Source: Bradyrhizobium sp. CB1650 (GTDB taxonomy: Bacteria > Pseudomonadota > Alphaproteobacteria > Rhizobiales > Xanthobacteraceae). Taken from it: a DNA stretch of 64,000 nt. A program made the translations under genes and the position numbers. The stretch is from assembly GCF_029761915.1 (NCBI RefSeq), contig NZ_CP121695.1, positions 5,237,501 to 5,301,500 of the forward strand, written 5' to 3'. Numbering within the stretch: position 1 is the first letter of the stretch; each line of letters starts with the position of its first letter. Positions 1 through 8,250 of this stretch are shown here, in pieces. The notes beneath the pieces were generated by a model that saw nothing but the letters and a program-made list of their open reading frames with translations, ran no database searches and had not been told where the DNA came from.

Positions 1-917
1 AACATGCGGTCGTTCAGCATGATCGCCGACAGCGGGAAGTAGCTCGAGGTGATCTGCTTGGAGACCACCATCGCGTCAGGCTTGATGCCGTAGGTCTCGC
101 AGCCGAACATGTTTCCGGTCCGGCCGAAGCCGCAGATGACCTCGTCGGCCACCAGCAGAATGTCGTATTTGTTCAAGACCTTCTGGATCTTGTCCCAGTA
201 GGTCGCCGGCGGCACGATGACGCCGCCCGCGCCCATCACCGGTTCGCCGAAGAAGGCTGCGATCGTCTCCGGACCTTCCTTGACGATGAGGGCCTCAAGC
301 TCTTCGGCCCGCCGCGTCGCAAAGGCTTCCTCGCTCTCGCCCGGTGTGCCGTCCTTGTAGAAGTGCGGCGAGCCGGTGTGCAGGATGTTCGGCAGCGGCA
401 GGTCGAAAGAGCGATGATTGTTCGGCAGGCCGGTGAGGCTTGCGGAAGCGATCGTGACGCCGTGATAGGCGCGCAGGCGGCTGATCACCTTCTTGCGCTG
501 CGGCTGGCCGAGTGCGTTGGAGCGATAGGCGATCAGCTTCAGGACGGTGTCGTTGGCCTCCGAGCCGGAATTGGTGAAGAACACCTTGCTCATCGGCGCC
601 GGCGCGAGCGCGACCAGCTTCTCGGCGAGATCGATCGAGGGCCCGTGCGATTTCGCGGAGAACGTATGATAGAACGGCAGGGCCTGCATTTGCCGGTACG
701 CGGCCTCGACCAGCCGCTTCTCGTTGAAGCCGAGCCCGACGCTCCACAGCCCCGCCATCGCCTCGAAATAGCGCTTGCCCGTCGCGTCGAAGACGTAGGG
801 CCCCTCGCCACGCTCGATCACCAGCGGACCTGCCTGTTGATGGGTGCGCGCATTGGTGTAGGGATGGAGCTGATAGGCCACATCCCGGGCCTCTTGCGAA
901 TTGGGCAGCATGGTCAT
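1..917 (-). CDS. Class III (omega-type) aminotransferase, 3' end outside window
   Basis: The first 305 codons of a PLP-dependent class III aminotransferase; the gene runs off the left edge. These enzymes move an amino group from an omega-amino acid or diamine to a 2-oxo acid in the cytoplasm. Visible motifs are the NSGSEAN cofactor-binding loop (residues 116-122), the Asp of VADEV that contacts the PLP ring (258), and the Schiff-base lysine in VVSKQ (287). The opening HPYTN and the phrase EAMAGLWSVGLG are typical of putrescine- or beta-alanine-pyruvate transaminase relatives, but the substrate cannot be read from sequence. The start is the ATG at 917; a second ATG lies two codons downstream. 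The next gene is transcribed the same way 198 bp upstream, so co-transcription is not assured. Confidence 0.9.
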   Translation of the reverse strand, partial: MTMLPNSQEARDVAYQLHPYTNARTHQQAGPLVIERGEGPYVFDATGKRYFEAMAGLWSVGLGFNEKRLVEAAYRQMQALPFYHTFSAKSHGPSIDLAEKLVALAPAPMSKVFFTNSGSEANDTVLKLIAYRSNALGQPQRKKVISRLRAYHGVTIASASLTGLPNNHRSFDLPLPNILHTGSPHFYKDGTPGESEEAFATRRAEELEALIVKEGPETIAAFFGEPVMGAGGVIVPPATYWDKIQKVLNKYDILLVADEVICGFGRTGNMFGCETYGIKPDAMVVSKQITSSYFPLSAIMLNDRM

Positions 918-1115
918 TGCGGGATTCCTTAGCAGTGCGTCATCGGCCGTCATGACGCAGACCCTATCCAAACGACATGGCTTGTCCAAGGAAAACGCCG
1001 GCATCCTCGCTATTGCGGGACGCCGCAACTTGCAACGTCATTTCGTTGGCAGAAAATGCACACGTGCGTTGCAGGAAATCGCGCTGCCGCTTCGGCGTCG
1101 CACGCGTTCCCTCGG

Positions 1116-2447
1116 CTAGCCTCGCCGGGCCAGCACGAAGGCGGCGGCGGCCGCCACCAGTGCCGGAACCGCCGCCGCAACAAACAGCGGCTGCGCCCCC
1201 ATGTCGCGGGCAAGCATCAGGCCGCCGATGAGGGGTCCGACGATCGAGCCGATGCGGCCGATGCCGAGCGCCCATCCCACGCCGGTCGATCTGATTGCCG
1301 TCGGATAGAAGGTCGCAGTCAACGCGTTCGACGCGATCTGTCCTCCGACGATGCAGAATCCCGATGCAAAGATCGCAATCGTGACCAGAACGATCGAATG
1401 GCTTGCCATACCGATGGCCGCAACCGCCACCGCAGCCATCAGATAGGTCAGCGAGAGCGCGCGAAACGAGAAGCGGTCGATGAAATGGCCGAGCGTAAAC
1501 GTGCCGACCACACCGCCAACCTGAAGCATCGCGCCGATCGCGGCCGCGGCCGAAACCGAGACCCCGAGATCATTCAGCACGGTGGGCAGCCAATTCGACA
1601 GCAGATAGAGGTCGAGCAGGCTCATGAAAAACACGACCCAGAGCAGAAGCGTCACCGATCCGCGCCCTTCTGCAAACAGATGCGCGACGGGCAGCCCCGA
1701 CAGCTTCGGTTCCTGCACGACGAATCTGGCGTTGCCGGCGAAGGATGCGCCGGGCGCGACCTTTAGCAGAAGGTCCGCCACCTCGCGGTCGCGGCCGCCG
1801 ACCAGCGCCAGGAACCGGATCGATTCCGGCAAGGCCTTGAGCAAGAAAGGCAGAAGCAGCAGCGGCACGAGGCCCCCGACCAGAAACACCGAGCGCCAGC
1901 CGAAGGCGGGAATGAGCGCAGCCGCCAGCAACCCGCCCAAGGCCGCACCGATCGAAAAGCCTGCGAACATGACCATCACGAGGGTGGCACGACGGCGATG
2001 CGGGCTAAATTCTGACGTCAGCGCAACGGCGTTGGGCATTGCACCGCCAAGGCCGAGGCCCGTCAGAACGCGCAACGCGATCAACCAGGTGGTGTCGGTT
2101 GCGAAGGCGGTGAGCAGCGTTCCGATGCCGAACACCAGCGTACTGGCGAGGATGATGCGACGGCGGCCGATCCTGTCGGCCATCGGACCGAAGACCAGGG
2201 CGCCGATCATGAGGCCCAGAAGTCCTGCGCTGAACACCGGACCGAGGCTTCCTCGTGCGAGCTTCCATTCCTGCGCCACCGCGGGCGCGACATAGCCGAT
2301 GGCCTGGGTGTCGAAGCCGTCGATGAACAGCACAGCGGCGCAGACAAGCAACACCTGGATCTGAAAGGCGCCGACCGGCTGACGATCGACATAGGCGGGA
2401 ACGTCGACCGTACCCGATACGACCTCATCCGTTGCTGTGACGGCCAT
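1116..2447 (-). CDS. MFS transporter, aromatic acid:H+ symporter type
   Basis: A 443-residue, 12-helix inner-membrane transporter of the major facilitator superfamily. The long hydrophilic start before helix 1, the motif DGFDTQAIGYVAP in helix 1 and the loop FGPMADRIGRRR between helices 2 and 3 match the aromatic acid:H+ symporter (AAHS) family, which includes 4-hydroxybenzoate and protocatechuate carriers. An Asp in helix 1 (DGFD) is the conserved substrate/proton residue of that family. I chose the ATG at 2447 over the one at 2453 because GGGGAGGGG touches the latter and is properly spaced only from the former. It is divergent from the IclR gene, and a palindrome lies 44 bp upstream of the start. 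With the flavin monooxygenase beyond iclR, import of an aromatic acid is the likely role; the actual substrate is unknown. Confidence 0.88.
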   Translation of the reverse strand: MAVTATDEVVSGTVDVPAYVDRQPVGAFQIQVLLVCAAVLFIDGFDTQAIGYVAPAVAQEWKLARGSLGPVFSAGLLGLMIGALVFGPMADRIGRRRIILASTLVFGIGTLLTAFATDTTWLIALRVLTGLGLGGAMPNAVALTSEFSPHRRRATLVMVMFAGFSIGAALGGLLAAALIPAFGWRSVFLVGGLVPLLLLPFLLKALPESIRFLALVGGRDREVADLLLKVAPGASFAGNARFVVQEPKLSGLPVAHLFAEGRGSVTLLLWVVFFMSLLDLYLLSNWLPTVLNDLGVSVSAAAAIGAMLQVGGVVGTFTLGHFIDRFSFRALSLTYLMAAVAVAAIGMASHSIVLVTIAIFASGFCIVGGQIASNALTATFYPTAIRSTGVGWALGIGRIGSIVGPLIGGLMLARDMGAQPLFVAAAVPALVAAAAAFVLARRG

Positions 2448-2490
2448 GCGCATCCCCTCCCCGGCATCCCTGCACTATTCTTCTTACGAA

Positions 2491-2509
2491 AATCTCTTAT
2501 AGTGAGATT
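2491..2509. promoter_or_regulatory. Putative IclR operator, copy 1 (upstream of MFS gene)
   Basis: Palindrome AATCTC-N7-GAGATT in the gap between the divergent MFS and iclR genes. Read towards the MFS gene it is ATAATCTCA-N6-GAGATTTT, the same 17 fixed positions as the copy at 3355-3373. The spacer carries TATAAG, a plausible -10 hexamer for the MFS promoter, so binding here could block or remodel that promoter. Assignment to the adjacent IclR protein is inference from position and duplication. Confidence 0.65.
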
Positions 2510-2600
2510 ATTATCAAATCAAGCCGCGAGGGTGCGGCCGTCTTGCGGCCGGCTCGAATGCGGGTAACACGGCGACACGCGAAGCTGGATCGAACCCCAC

Positions 2601-3356
2601 TTGGTCAAAGCAAACAGTCAGGATCGGGTCCTTGCCCTGCTCGATCTTTTCACAGAGGCACGACCGCAATGGTCGCCCGACGAACTCATGAAGGAGCTCG
2701 GCTACACCCGGCCGACGCTGTATCGCTATCTGAAGAGTTTGAAGGACAGCGGGCTCGTCATGCCAACGCGCGGCGGCCGGTTCGCACTCGGGCCGCGCGT
2801 GGTCGAGATGGATTATCTCAGTCGCCGCTCCGATCCGCTGATCGCGGCCGCCACGCCGCATCTGGAACGCCTTTCCGCAGCGCATCCCTGCACGGCTCTC
2901 ATCGTGCGCTGGTACGGCGACAAGATGCTGTGCGTGGCTTCCGTTGCGTCTGCGGTGAATCCGGTGAGCAGCTATCCGCGCGGCAGACCGATGGCGATGG
3001 GGCGCGGAGCAATCGCGCGCTCGATCATGGCCTTTCTGCCCAAGCAACGCGTGATGCCGCTCGTGACACGCTATGCCGCCGATTTGCGCAGCGTGGGCGT
3101 CGGCAGCACGCCCGACGAAATCCTGGCCGCGTTGAAACGCGTGCGCCGGGCCGGCGTCGCCGTCGCGTTCGGCGAAGTGACGCCGGGCGCAGTCGGCATC
3201 GCAGCCCCAATCCTCGATGCGAGCTACCCGATTGCAAGCCTCTGCATCACGATCGCCGGACAACATGCGAAGGGCGAGTTGATCGACCGCATCAGCTCAG
3301 AGGTCCGCGAAGCGGCACGGCAGATATCCTTGATGGCTACCGGCGACTTGCCATAA
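2601..3356 (+). CDS. IclR-family transcriptional regulator
   Basis: A 251-residue regulator with an N-terminal winged helix (residues about 7-65, recognition region GYTRPTLYRYLKSL) and a C-terminal effector-binding domain with the usual phrases YPRGRPMAMGRGAIARSIMAF and GVAVAFGEVTPGAVGIAAPI. IclR proteins bind palindromes as dimers or tetramers and respond to small aromatic or glyoxylate-type acids. The only start that keeps the whole helix-turn-helix is TTG at 2601; no strong ribosome binding site precedes it, so the start is uncertain. The gene sits between a divergent aromatic-acid transporter and a flavin monooxygenase, and one palindrome type occurs on both sides, which argues that it controls both neighbours. 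Confidence 0.9.
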   Translation: MVKANSQDRVLALLDLFTEARPQWSPDELMKELGYTRPTLYRYLKSLKDSGLVMPTRGGRFALGPRVVEMDYLSRRSDPLIAAATPHLERLSAAHPCTALIVRWYGDKMLCVASVASAVNPVSSYPRGRPMAMGRGAIARSIMAFLPKQRVMPLVTRYAADLRSVGVGSTPDEILAALKRVRRAGVAVAFGEVTPGAVGIAAPILDASYPIASLCITIAGQHAKGELIDRISSEVREAARQISLMATGDLP

Positions 3357-3373
3357 TCTCATATTTTGAGATT
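3355..3373. promoter_or_regulatory. Putative IclR operator, copy 2 (upstream of monooxygenase)
   Basis: Palindrome AATCTC-N7-GAGATT overlapping the iclR stop codon. Read towards the monooxygenase it is ATAATCTCA-N6-GAGATTTT, identical at all fixed positions and in orientation to the copy before the MFS gene. TTGACG follows at 3378 and may be a -35 element, so the site would lie just upstream of the promoter. Confidence 0.65.
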
Positions 3374-3451
3374 TTACTTGACGCGATCGTTGCTGCGCCT
3401 CATGAGGACGAGCGATCGCGCCTCGCGCGATGACAACCGTGGGGAAACGAT

Positions 3452-5047
3452 GTGAGCCAGGCTTCAGCGGAGAACGACGCGCCCGTCGTGATCGTCGGCG
3501 GCGGACCGGTGGGGATGGGTCTGGCGATCGGCCTTGGCCAGCGGGGCATCAAGACCATCGTGGTGGAACGCCACGCGCAGCCACAGCCGATCCCAAAGGG
3601 ACAGAACCTCACCCAGCGTACCATGGAGCATTTCCATTTCTGGGGCGCCGAAGGGCCGCTGCGCGCGGCCCGTACCATTCCTCCGGACTATGGCATCGGC
3701 GGAATGACCAGTTACGGTACGCTGCTGAGCGGATACAATTACAACTGGCTGCAGCGCGAACTCGTTCGTCCCTTCTATTTCACCGACAACGAGCGCCTGC
3801 CGCAATACGCGACCGAAGCCGTATTGCGGCAACGGGCAGCACAGCTTCCCTCCATTGACCTGCGATATGGCTGGACCTGCCAGGATGTCCGGCTTGAGGC
3901 CGACGGCGTGAGCCTCGACATCGTGAATCGTGACGGGATGAAACACAGCCTGCGCGCCGATTACGTCGTCGGCTGCGATGGCAGCCGATCGATCGTGCGC
4001 GAACGAGCCGGGATCACCCAGACCCGCTCCGACCACGACCGGCTGATGGTGCTACTCGTGTTTCGCTCCATCGAATTGCATCGCCTGCTCGAGGCGTTTC
4101 CGGGCAAGTCCTTCTATAGCGTGTTGCATCCGGATCTCGAAGGCTACTGGAAGTTCTTTGGCCGCGTCGATCTCGGCAGCACGTGGTTCTTCCACGCCCC
4201 CGTTCCTGCCGACACCACGGCCGACAATTTCGATTTCCGACGCTTGCTGCACGATGCCGCCGGCGCACAATTCGACATCGAATTCGAGCATATCGGATTC
4301 TGGGATCTTCGCTTCTCGCTCGCCGACAGCTATCGCGCAGGCCGCGTGTTCGTCGCCGGAGACGCCGCGCACAGCCATCCGCCCTATGGCGGCTATGGAA
4401 TCAACAGCGGCTTCGAAGACGCCGTGAATCTGGCGTGGAAACTCGCCGCAACCCTGCAAGGCTGGGCGCCTGCCGGCCTGCTCGACAGCTACGACGCAGA
4501 GCGGCGACCCGTGTTTGCGTCCACCGCGCGCGACTTCATCGAGACGCCTATCTTCCGCGATCGCGATTTTCTTCGCCGGCATGATCCGGCGCGAGATCGT
4601 CCGGATTTCGAGGCCGCCTGGCACGAGCGGCATTCTGGCGCGCGCGCCGAGGTCAATGCCTTCGAGCCGAACTACGAGGGATCACCGATCGTCTTTGGCG
4701 ACGCCGGGGCCGTCAGCAGCGCAATCGGTTCGCATGCCTATCGGGCGCGCGCGGGTCATCACCTGGCGCCGCAACCCTTGTCGTCGGGCAAGAACGTGTT
4801 CGAGGAACTGGGTGACGGCTTCACTTTGATTGATCTGGCGGACGGTGCGGCCGCTGCGGCTTTCCAGTTCGCCGCCGCACGCCTTCATATCCCGCTGAAA
4901 GTGATCAAGGACACCGCCTCGGGCGGTCGCGAGAAATATGAGGCGCGGCTGATCTTGGTACGGCCCGATCAGTTCGTCGCCTACGCCGGCGACAACGACG
5001 AGACCGGCGCGTCACACGTCCTGCTGCGCGCGGTCGGTGGCTCGTGA
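3452..5047 (+). CDS. FAD-dependent aromatic-ring monooxygenase
   Basis: A 531-residue single-component flavoprotein hydroxylase of the p-hydroxybenzoate hydroxylase / MhpA / PheA class. It shows the N-terminal FAD dinucleotide motif GGGPVGMG (residues 16-23), the DG motif VGCDGSRSIVRE (around 175) and the GD motif GDAAHSHPPYGGYG (around 305), then a C-terminal thioredoxin-like region. Such enzymes use NAD(P)H and O2 to hydroxylate phenolic acids. The start is GTG at 3452; the ATG three bases before it is followed at once by a stop. It lies 95 bp after iclR with the shared palindrome between, so I infer a small aromatic catabolic unit with the MFS transporter. The ring substrate is not predictable from the sequence. 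Confidence 0.9.
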   Translation: MSQASAENDAPVVIVGGGPVGMGLAIGLGQRGIKTIVVERHAQPQPIPKGQNLTQRTMEHFHFWGAEGPLRAARTIPPDYGIGGMTSYGTLLSGYNYNWLQRELVRPFYFTDNERLPQYATEAVLRQRAAQLPSIDLRYGWTCQDVRLEADGVSLDIVNRDGMKHSLRADYVVGCDGSRSIVRERAGITQTRSDHDRLMVLLVFRSIELHRLLEAFPGKSFYSVLHPDLEGYWKFFGRVDLGSTWFFHAPVPADTTADNFDFRRLLHDAAGAQFDIEFEHIGFWDLRFSLADSYRAGRVFVAGDAAHSHPPYGGYGINSGFEDAVNLAWKLAATLQGWAPAGLLDSYDAERRPVFASTARDFIETPIFRDRDFLRRHDPARDRPDFEAAWHERHSGARAEVNAFEPNYEGSPIVFGDAGAVSSAIGSHAYRARAGHHLAPQPLSSGKNVFEELGDGFTLIDLADGAAAAAFQFAAARLHIPLKVIKDTASGGREKYEARLILVRPDQFVAYAGDNDETGASHVLLRAVGGS

Positions 5048-5081
5048 CGAGATCTCAGTCCTCTGCAAAACCGGCGCGGAC

Positions 5082-5258
5082 CTAAGCCGCTCCGTCATCG
5101 TCATCGTCATCGTTGTCGGTGGCCTCCGCGGCCTCACTCACTTCGACAAGTGCCATTGAGAGAAGATAGACGGTCGTGGGCATGCCGAGCCGGCGCGCTT
5201 TCTCGGCCGCGCGCGACAGCTCGCTCGCCAGGTTCTTCAGCTCGTCCCCCCGAGACAC
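5082..5258 (-). CDS. Small hypothetical protein, 58 residues, acidic tail
   Basis: A short frame too small for normal ORF listing. It starts at GTG 5258 (Met-Ser-Arg-Gly-Asp-Glu-Leu) and reads through an amphipathic helix (LASELSRAAEKARRLG), a hydrophobic stretch TTVYLLSMALVEV and an Asp-rich tail of six consecutive Asp before the stop. It is the last of four co-directional genes, 29 bp after the isochorismatase-like gene, which supports it as part of that transcript. The helical composition looks like a real protein rather than a frame shadow; no other gene covers this stretch. Function unknown; GTG start and weak Shine-Dalgarno (GGGTGGA) keep confidence moderate. Confidence 0.5.
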   Translation of the reverse strand: MSRGDELKNLASELSRAAEKARRLGMPTTVYLLSMALVEVSEAAEATDNDDDDDDGAA

Positions 5259-5287
5259 CGTCTTGGTCCACCCTGGTCGGCGTCCAC

Positions 5288-5869
5288 CTATCCGGCCGCG
5301 CCGGTCTGTGTCGCGATGGCGCCGCTGGTCCTGATCAGCTCGGCGCTGGTCCGGATTGTAGCAAAATTGCCGATGACATTCACCACCGCTTGCTTGTAGG
5401 CGGCTGCGTCGCCGGCGCCCGGCTGCCTGCAGGCCACCGCATCACCGATCACTTGGTAGCGATGGCTGCGGTGAAACCCGTCGACGACGGTCGCCAGGAT
5501 GGTCTCGTCCAGGGAAAAGCCGAGCAGCACGCACCGGACTGAGCGGATATTGGACATGTAATCGACAAATCGTGACGAGCTGTAGGCCGAGGGCAGCGGG
5601 TGCTCGAATGTCATCTCTCCCGGCCGCGGCTTTGCCTCCGCGATCCAATCGGTCAGCTTGGATGCCGGATTGAACCACGCCGCCTGCGCGATGCGCTTCA
5701 GATGCATCACCGGCCAGAGACTGTCGCGCCACAGTGCCAACAGCTCCAGGCAGCGCGACATCGCGGCGTCGCCGTCGAGGATGACGTGGCGACGCCCCTG
5801 GGTCAGATATTCGACCTGCAGATCCGCGCAGACCAGGATCGGCGGATCGTCGTGGGCGGAATCCTGCAT
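5288..5869 (-). CDS. Isochorismatase-like (cysteine hydrolase fold) protein lacking catalytic residues
   Basis: A 193-residue protein with the isochorismatase fold signature: ILVCADLQVEY near the N-terminus (Asp16 at the catalytic Asp position), the W-P-V-M-H strand, PRPGEMTFEHPLPSAYSSSRF, and LLGFSLDETILATVVDG. In active members the third block is G-x5-C and the second carries a Lys before SAF. Here the Cys position holds Thr and the Lys position is not Lys. It is therefore probably not a working cysteine hydrolase and may be a binding protein or use other chemistry. Start chosen at the ATG 5869 just before the first strand; a longer frame extends 30 codons upstream into the GNAT gene and looks spurious. 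It lies 25 bp downstream of the GNAT gene. Confidence 0.72.
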   Translation of the reverse strand: MQDSAHDDPPILVCADLQVEYLTQGRRHVILDGDAAMSRCLELLALWRDSLWPVMHLKRIAQAAWFNPASKLTDWIAEAKPRPGEMTFEHPLPSAYSSSRFVDYMSNIRSVRCVLLGFSLDETILATVVDGFHRSHRYQVIGDAVACRQPGAGDAAAYKQAVVNVIGNFATIRTSAELIRTSGAIATQTGAAG

Positions 5870-5894
5870 TTTCTTGCTTGCGTCTGCTTCGATT

Positions 5895-6515
5895 TCAGCG
5901 GCGCGCGAGCGCGAGGTCGCGCAGCGGCGACGTCGCCGACCGCCCGGACGACGCATCAAGCACGCCCGGCCGGTCCCAGTCGCCCTCCGGGCGGATGATC
6001 ACATAAGGATCGCTGTCGAGCGTGATCGCGTCCGGCCCAGGCTCGATCTCGAGCACCATCTCGGTGTAGGAGAAATCGGAGAACGTGATCTTGCGGTTGT
6101 GACCCAGCGGCTTCGCGCCGAAGTGGGCCCAGAAATCGACGAGCCGGTCCTGTGCCTGGCCGTAGATCTTGCGAAACCCCTTGCGTTTCACATAGTCGAC
6201 ACTCGCCTGCACCAGCTTGAACGAGACGCGCGAGCGCCGATATTGGTGACGGACCGCGAGCCGCTCGACCTTGGCGAATTCGCCGAAGAAGCGCACGCGC
6301 AGGCAACCTGCCGGCTCGTTCCCGACGAAGCCGATGAAATGCGCCGCCACCAGATCGTTGCCGTCGAACTCCTCCTCGAAGGGACAGTCCTGCTCGGCGA
6401 GATAGACCGCGGAACGGATCGAAGTGACGAGCATGAGATCGCTGGGATCGCGTGCGATCCTGACGGTGATGGCGCGGGAGTCGGGCTTGGCGAGAGGAAT
6501 CCTAGTGCCGTGCAT
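5895..6515 (-). CDS. GNAT-family N-acyltransferase (proximal to hydrolase-like gene)
   Basis: A 206-residue GNAT-fold protein. The N-terminal phrase VTSIRSAVYLAEQDCPFEEEFDGND is the usual start of GNAT or autoinducer-synthase-like folds, and AKVERLAVRHQYRRSRVSFKLV is strand 4 plus the acyl-CoA pyrophosphate loop (R-R-S-R in place of the common Q-x2-G-x-G/A). The tail after the fold (about residues 160-206) is unusual and ends in a basic RSATSPLRDLALARR. Start at ATG 6515 is supported by AAGGAG eight bases upstream. It overlaps the end of the upstream GNAT gene by 14 bp, so the two are translationally coupled. The acceptor is unknown; the pair could build an acylated small molecule or modify a protein. 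Confidence 0.8.
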   Translation of the reverse strand: MHGTRIPLAKPDSRAITVRIARDPSDLMLVTSIRSAVYLAEQDCPFEEEFDGNDLVAAHFIGFVGNEPAGCLRVRFFGEFAKVERLAVRHQYRRSRVSFKLVQASVDYVKRKGFRKIYGQAQDRLVDFWAHFGAKPLGHNRKITFSDFSYTEMVLEIEPGPDAITLDSDPYVIIRPEGDWDRPGVLDASSGRSATSPLRDLALARR

Positions 6516-7119
6516 CTGCAAAACTCCTTGTTTGGATGATCGAGCCCGGCATGCGCAGCGGCTGCCTGTTCCAGGGCCGCTCGTAACACCAGAGATCGGG
6601 CTGGAAGCTCGGGATGGGCTCAAAACCCGTCGCCTTCATGATGTCGCGTCCTGCGACGGTCGATGGCTGCGCGTAGCAGTCCGCGCTGCGAAACCGGACC
6701 TGGCGCAGATGCGCCGCGGCCTTGCCGAGACCAGCGATGCCGCGGCCCCTGGCCGCGATCGCCCAGATATAGATGGCGGACACTTCCTCGTTGGCGGCGG
6801 CGAGAAGGCGCGTGTCGGGCGCGGTCAGGCAGATTTCGTCGAGCAGCAACGCATCGTGTCCGCGATCGTTGAGAAACAGGAAGGCCATGCCGCCAAGCAG
6901 GCGACCCTTTCGACTGAAGGTCAGCAGGCTCTGGGGATCGAAGGCGAAGTACCTTGCCAGTTCGGCCGTCCCGATCCGCACGCCCGGCACCTGCCGGCGC
7001 GCCATCTCGGAAAGCGCCGCAATTTCCGAGAATTGCGCGCAACGGACCTCAATCTCCGGACAGAGGGCCAGGGAATCAAAATCATGCCTTGCGGCAAACG
7101 AGCCCCTTTCCATATGCAT
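6502..7119 (-). CDS. GNAT-like acyltransferase (promoter-proximal)
   Basis: A 205-residue protein with a degenerate GNAT layout: sensing strand EIEVRCAQFSEIAALSEMARRQVPG, central strands LLGGMAFLFLN and DALLLDEICLTAPDTRLLA, and a helix AAHLRQVRFRSADCYAQPSTVAGRDIMKATGFEPI in which KATGFEP is the typical C-terminal GNAT phrase. It is first in the four-gene leftward operon, 71 bp from the divergent LysR gene. Alternate ATG codons two residues apart begin the frame. The family assignment is from fold pattern only. Being coupled to a second GNAT gene suggests two enzymes working on the same or successive substrates. Confidence 0.7.
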   Translation of the reverse strand: MHMERGSFAARHDFDSLALCPEIEVRCAQFSEIAALSEMARRQVPGVRIGTAELARYFAFDPQSLLTFSRKGRLLGGMAFLFLNDRGHDALLLDEICLTAPDTRLLAAANEEVSAIYIWAIAARGRGIAGLGKAAAHLRQVRFRSADCYAQPSTVAGRDIMKATGFEPIPSFQPDLWCYERPWNRQPLRMPGSIIQTRSFADARH

Positions 7120-7190
7120 GTCGCCCCTCTATCGTTTGCCGTTTTCGCGCCCCGCTATGACAACGAGCTTAGCGGTTGGGGATCAGGAGT

Positions 7191-8231
7191 ATGCAGCAAC
7201 TATTGCACCGGGGTGCTGCGATGATGCAGCACCGTGAAGAAGCCCTGGATGCGTCTTGGGACGATTTGAAACTGTTTTTAGCGTGCGCAAAATTTAAAAG
7301 TTTTCGCAACGCCGCCGAGGAGCTCGGTCTGACGTCCACTACGCTGATGCGCAGGATCGACCGGCTTGAAGAGAGCATTGGCTGCAAGCTGTTCCTGCGT
7401 GACCAGAGCGGGCTCACACTCAGCGACGAAGGCACCGCGATGATTGCCGACGTCGCCCATATGGAACGTCACGCCTTCAACGTATTTCGCCGCGCCTCGC
7501 GTTCGTCGAACGATACGGCCGGCACCGTGCGCGTCGCAGTGACCGAGGGCCCCGGCAATTTCTGGATTCTGCCGCGCCTGATCGATTTCCAGAAGACCTA
7601 TCGCAAGATCACCGTCGATCTGCGCTGCGCGATGGAACAGGCAGATGTCGCGCGACTGGAATCCGACATCGCGATCCAGCTCGAGCCGCCGACCAATGCC
7701 GACCTGATCGTCACGAAGCTCGGCCGGTTGCATATCTATCCCTTCGTCTCGAAGGATTATGACAGCCTCTACGGCGTACCGGCGACGCTCGCCGAATTGA
7801 AGAACCACCGGATCATCAAGCAGAGCGCGCCGCAGCTCGACGACGGCGCCTACGCTCGCGTGCTCGGGCTGACATCGCTGGAAGGCATCGTCGGGATCAA
7901 GACCAACTCCTCGGTCGGCGTGCTCTATGCGGTGGAGCGCGGCGCGGGCATCGGCTTCCTGCCGACGGTCTCGATCGCGCTCGGTGCATCGCTCATCGCC
8001 GTCGATCTCGGCGTCAGCCACCACGCCGATCTCTGGCTCACCTATCACAAGGAGTTCCGCACTTCGGAGCGGCACAAGATTGTGGTCGACTGGCTGAAGA
8101 AGATTTTTGATCCCAGGACCTATCCCTGTTTCCGGGATGAATTCATCCATCCGAACGCGCTGGTTCCGATGATGGCGACGGCACGCGAGGGGTTTGGCCT
8201 GACCGGTTACGTCGCGGCGACGCCGACGTAA
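7191..8231 (+). CDS. LysR-type transcriptional regulator (divergent from GNAT operon)
   Basis: A LysR-type regulator of 346 residues from ATG 7191, or 336 from ATG 7221; AGGAG sits almost on the first start, so either may be used. The winged helix covers WDDLKLFLACAKFKSFRNAAEELGLTSTTLMRRIDRLEESIGCKLFLR, with Thr-Ser-Thr-Thr-Leu in the recognition helix. The effector domain starts near TVRVAVTEG. It is divergent from the two GNAT genes across 71 bp, the standard geometry for a LysR protein controlling its neighbour. The gap holds an imperfect inverted repeat (GCTATG-N8-CTTAGC, 7154-7173) that could be its site. The effector is unknown. Confidence 0.88.
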   Translation: MQQLLHRGAAMMQHREEALDASWDDLKLFLACAKFKSFRNAAEELGLTSTTLMRRIDRLEESIGCKLFLRDQSGLTLSDEGTAMIADVAHMERHAFNVFRRASRSSNDTAGTVRVAVTEGPGNFWILPRLIDFQKTYRKITVDLRCAMEQADVARLESDIAIQLEPPTNADLIVTKLGRLHIYPFVSKDYDSLYGVPATLAELKNHRIIKQSAPQLDDGAYARVLGLTSLEGIVGIKTNSSVGVLYAVERGAGIGFLPTVSIALGASLIAVDLGVSHHADLWLTYHKEFRTSERHKIVVDWLKKIFDPRTYPCFRDEFIHPNALVPMMATAREGFGLTGYVAATPT

Positions 8232-8250
8232 CAGTGAGCCTCGCCGCGCG

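Noticed and set aside
4014..4633. Frames opposite the flavin monooxygenase (84 and 193 codons)
   Set aside because: Both lie wholly inside the sense gene, which has intact FAD motifs; no independent motif.
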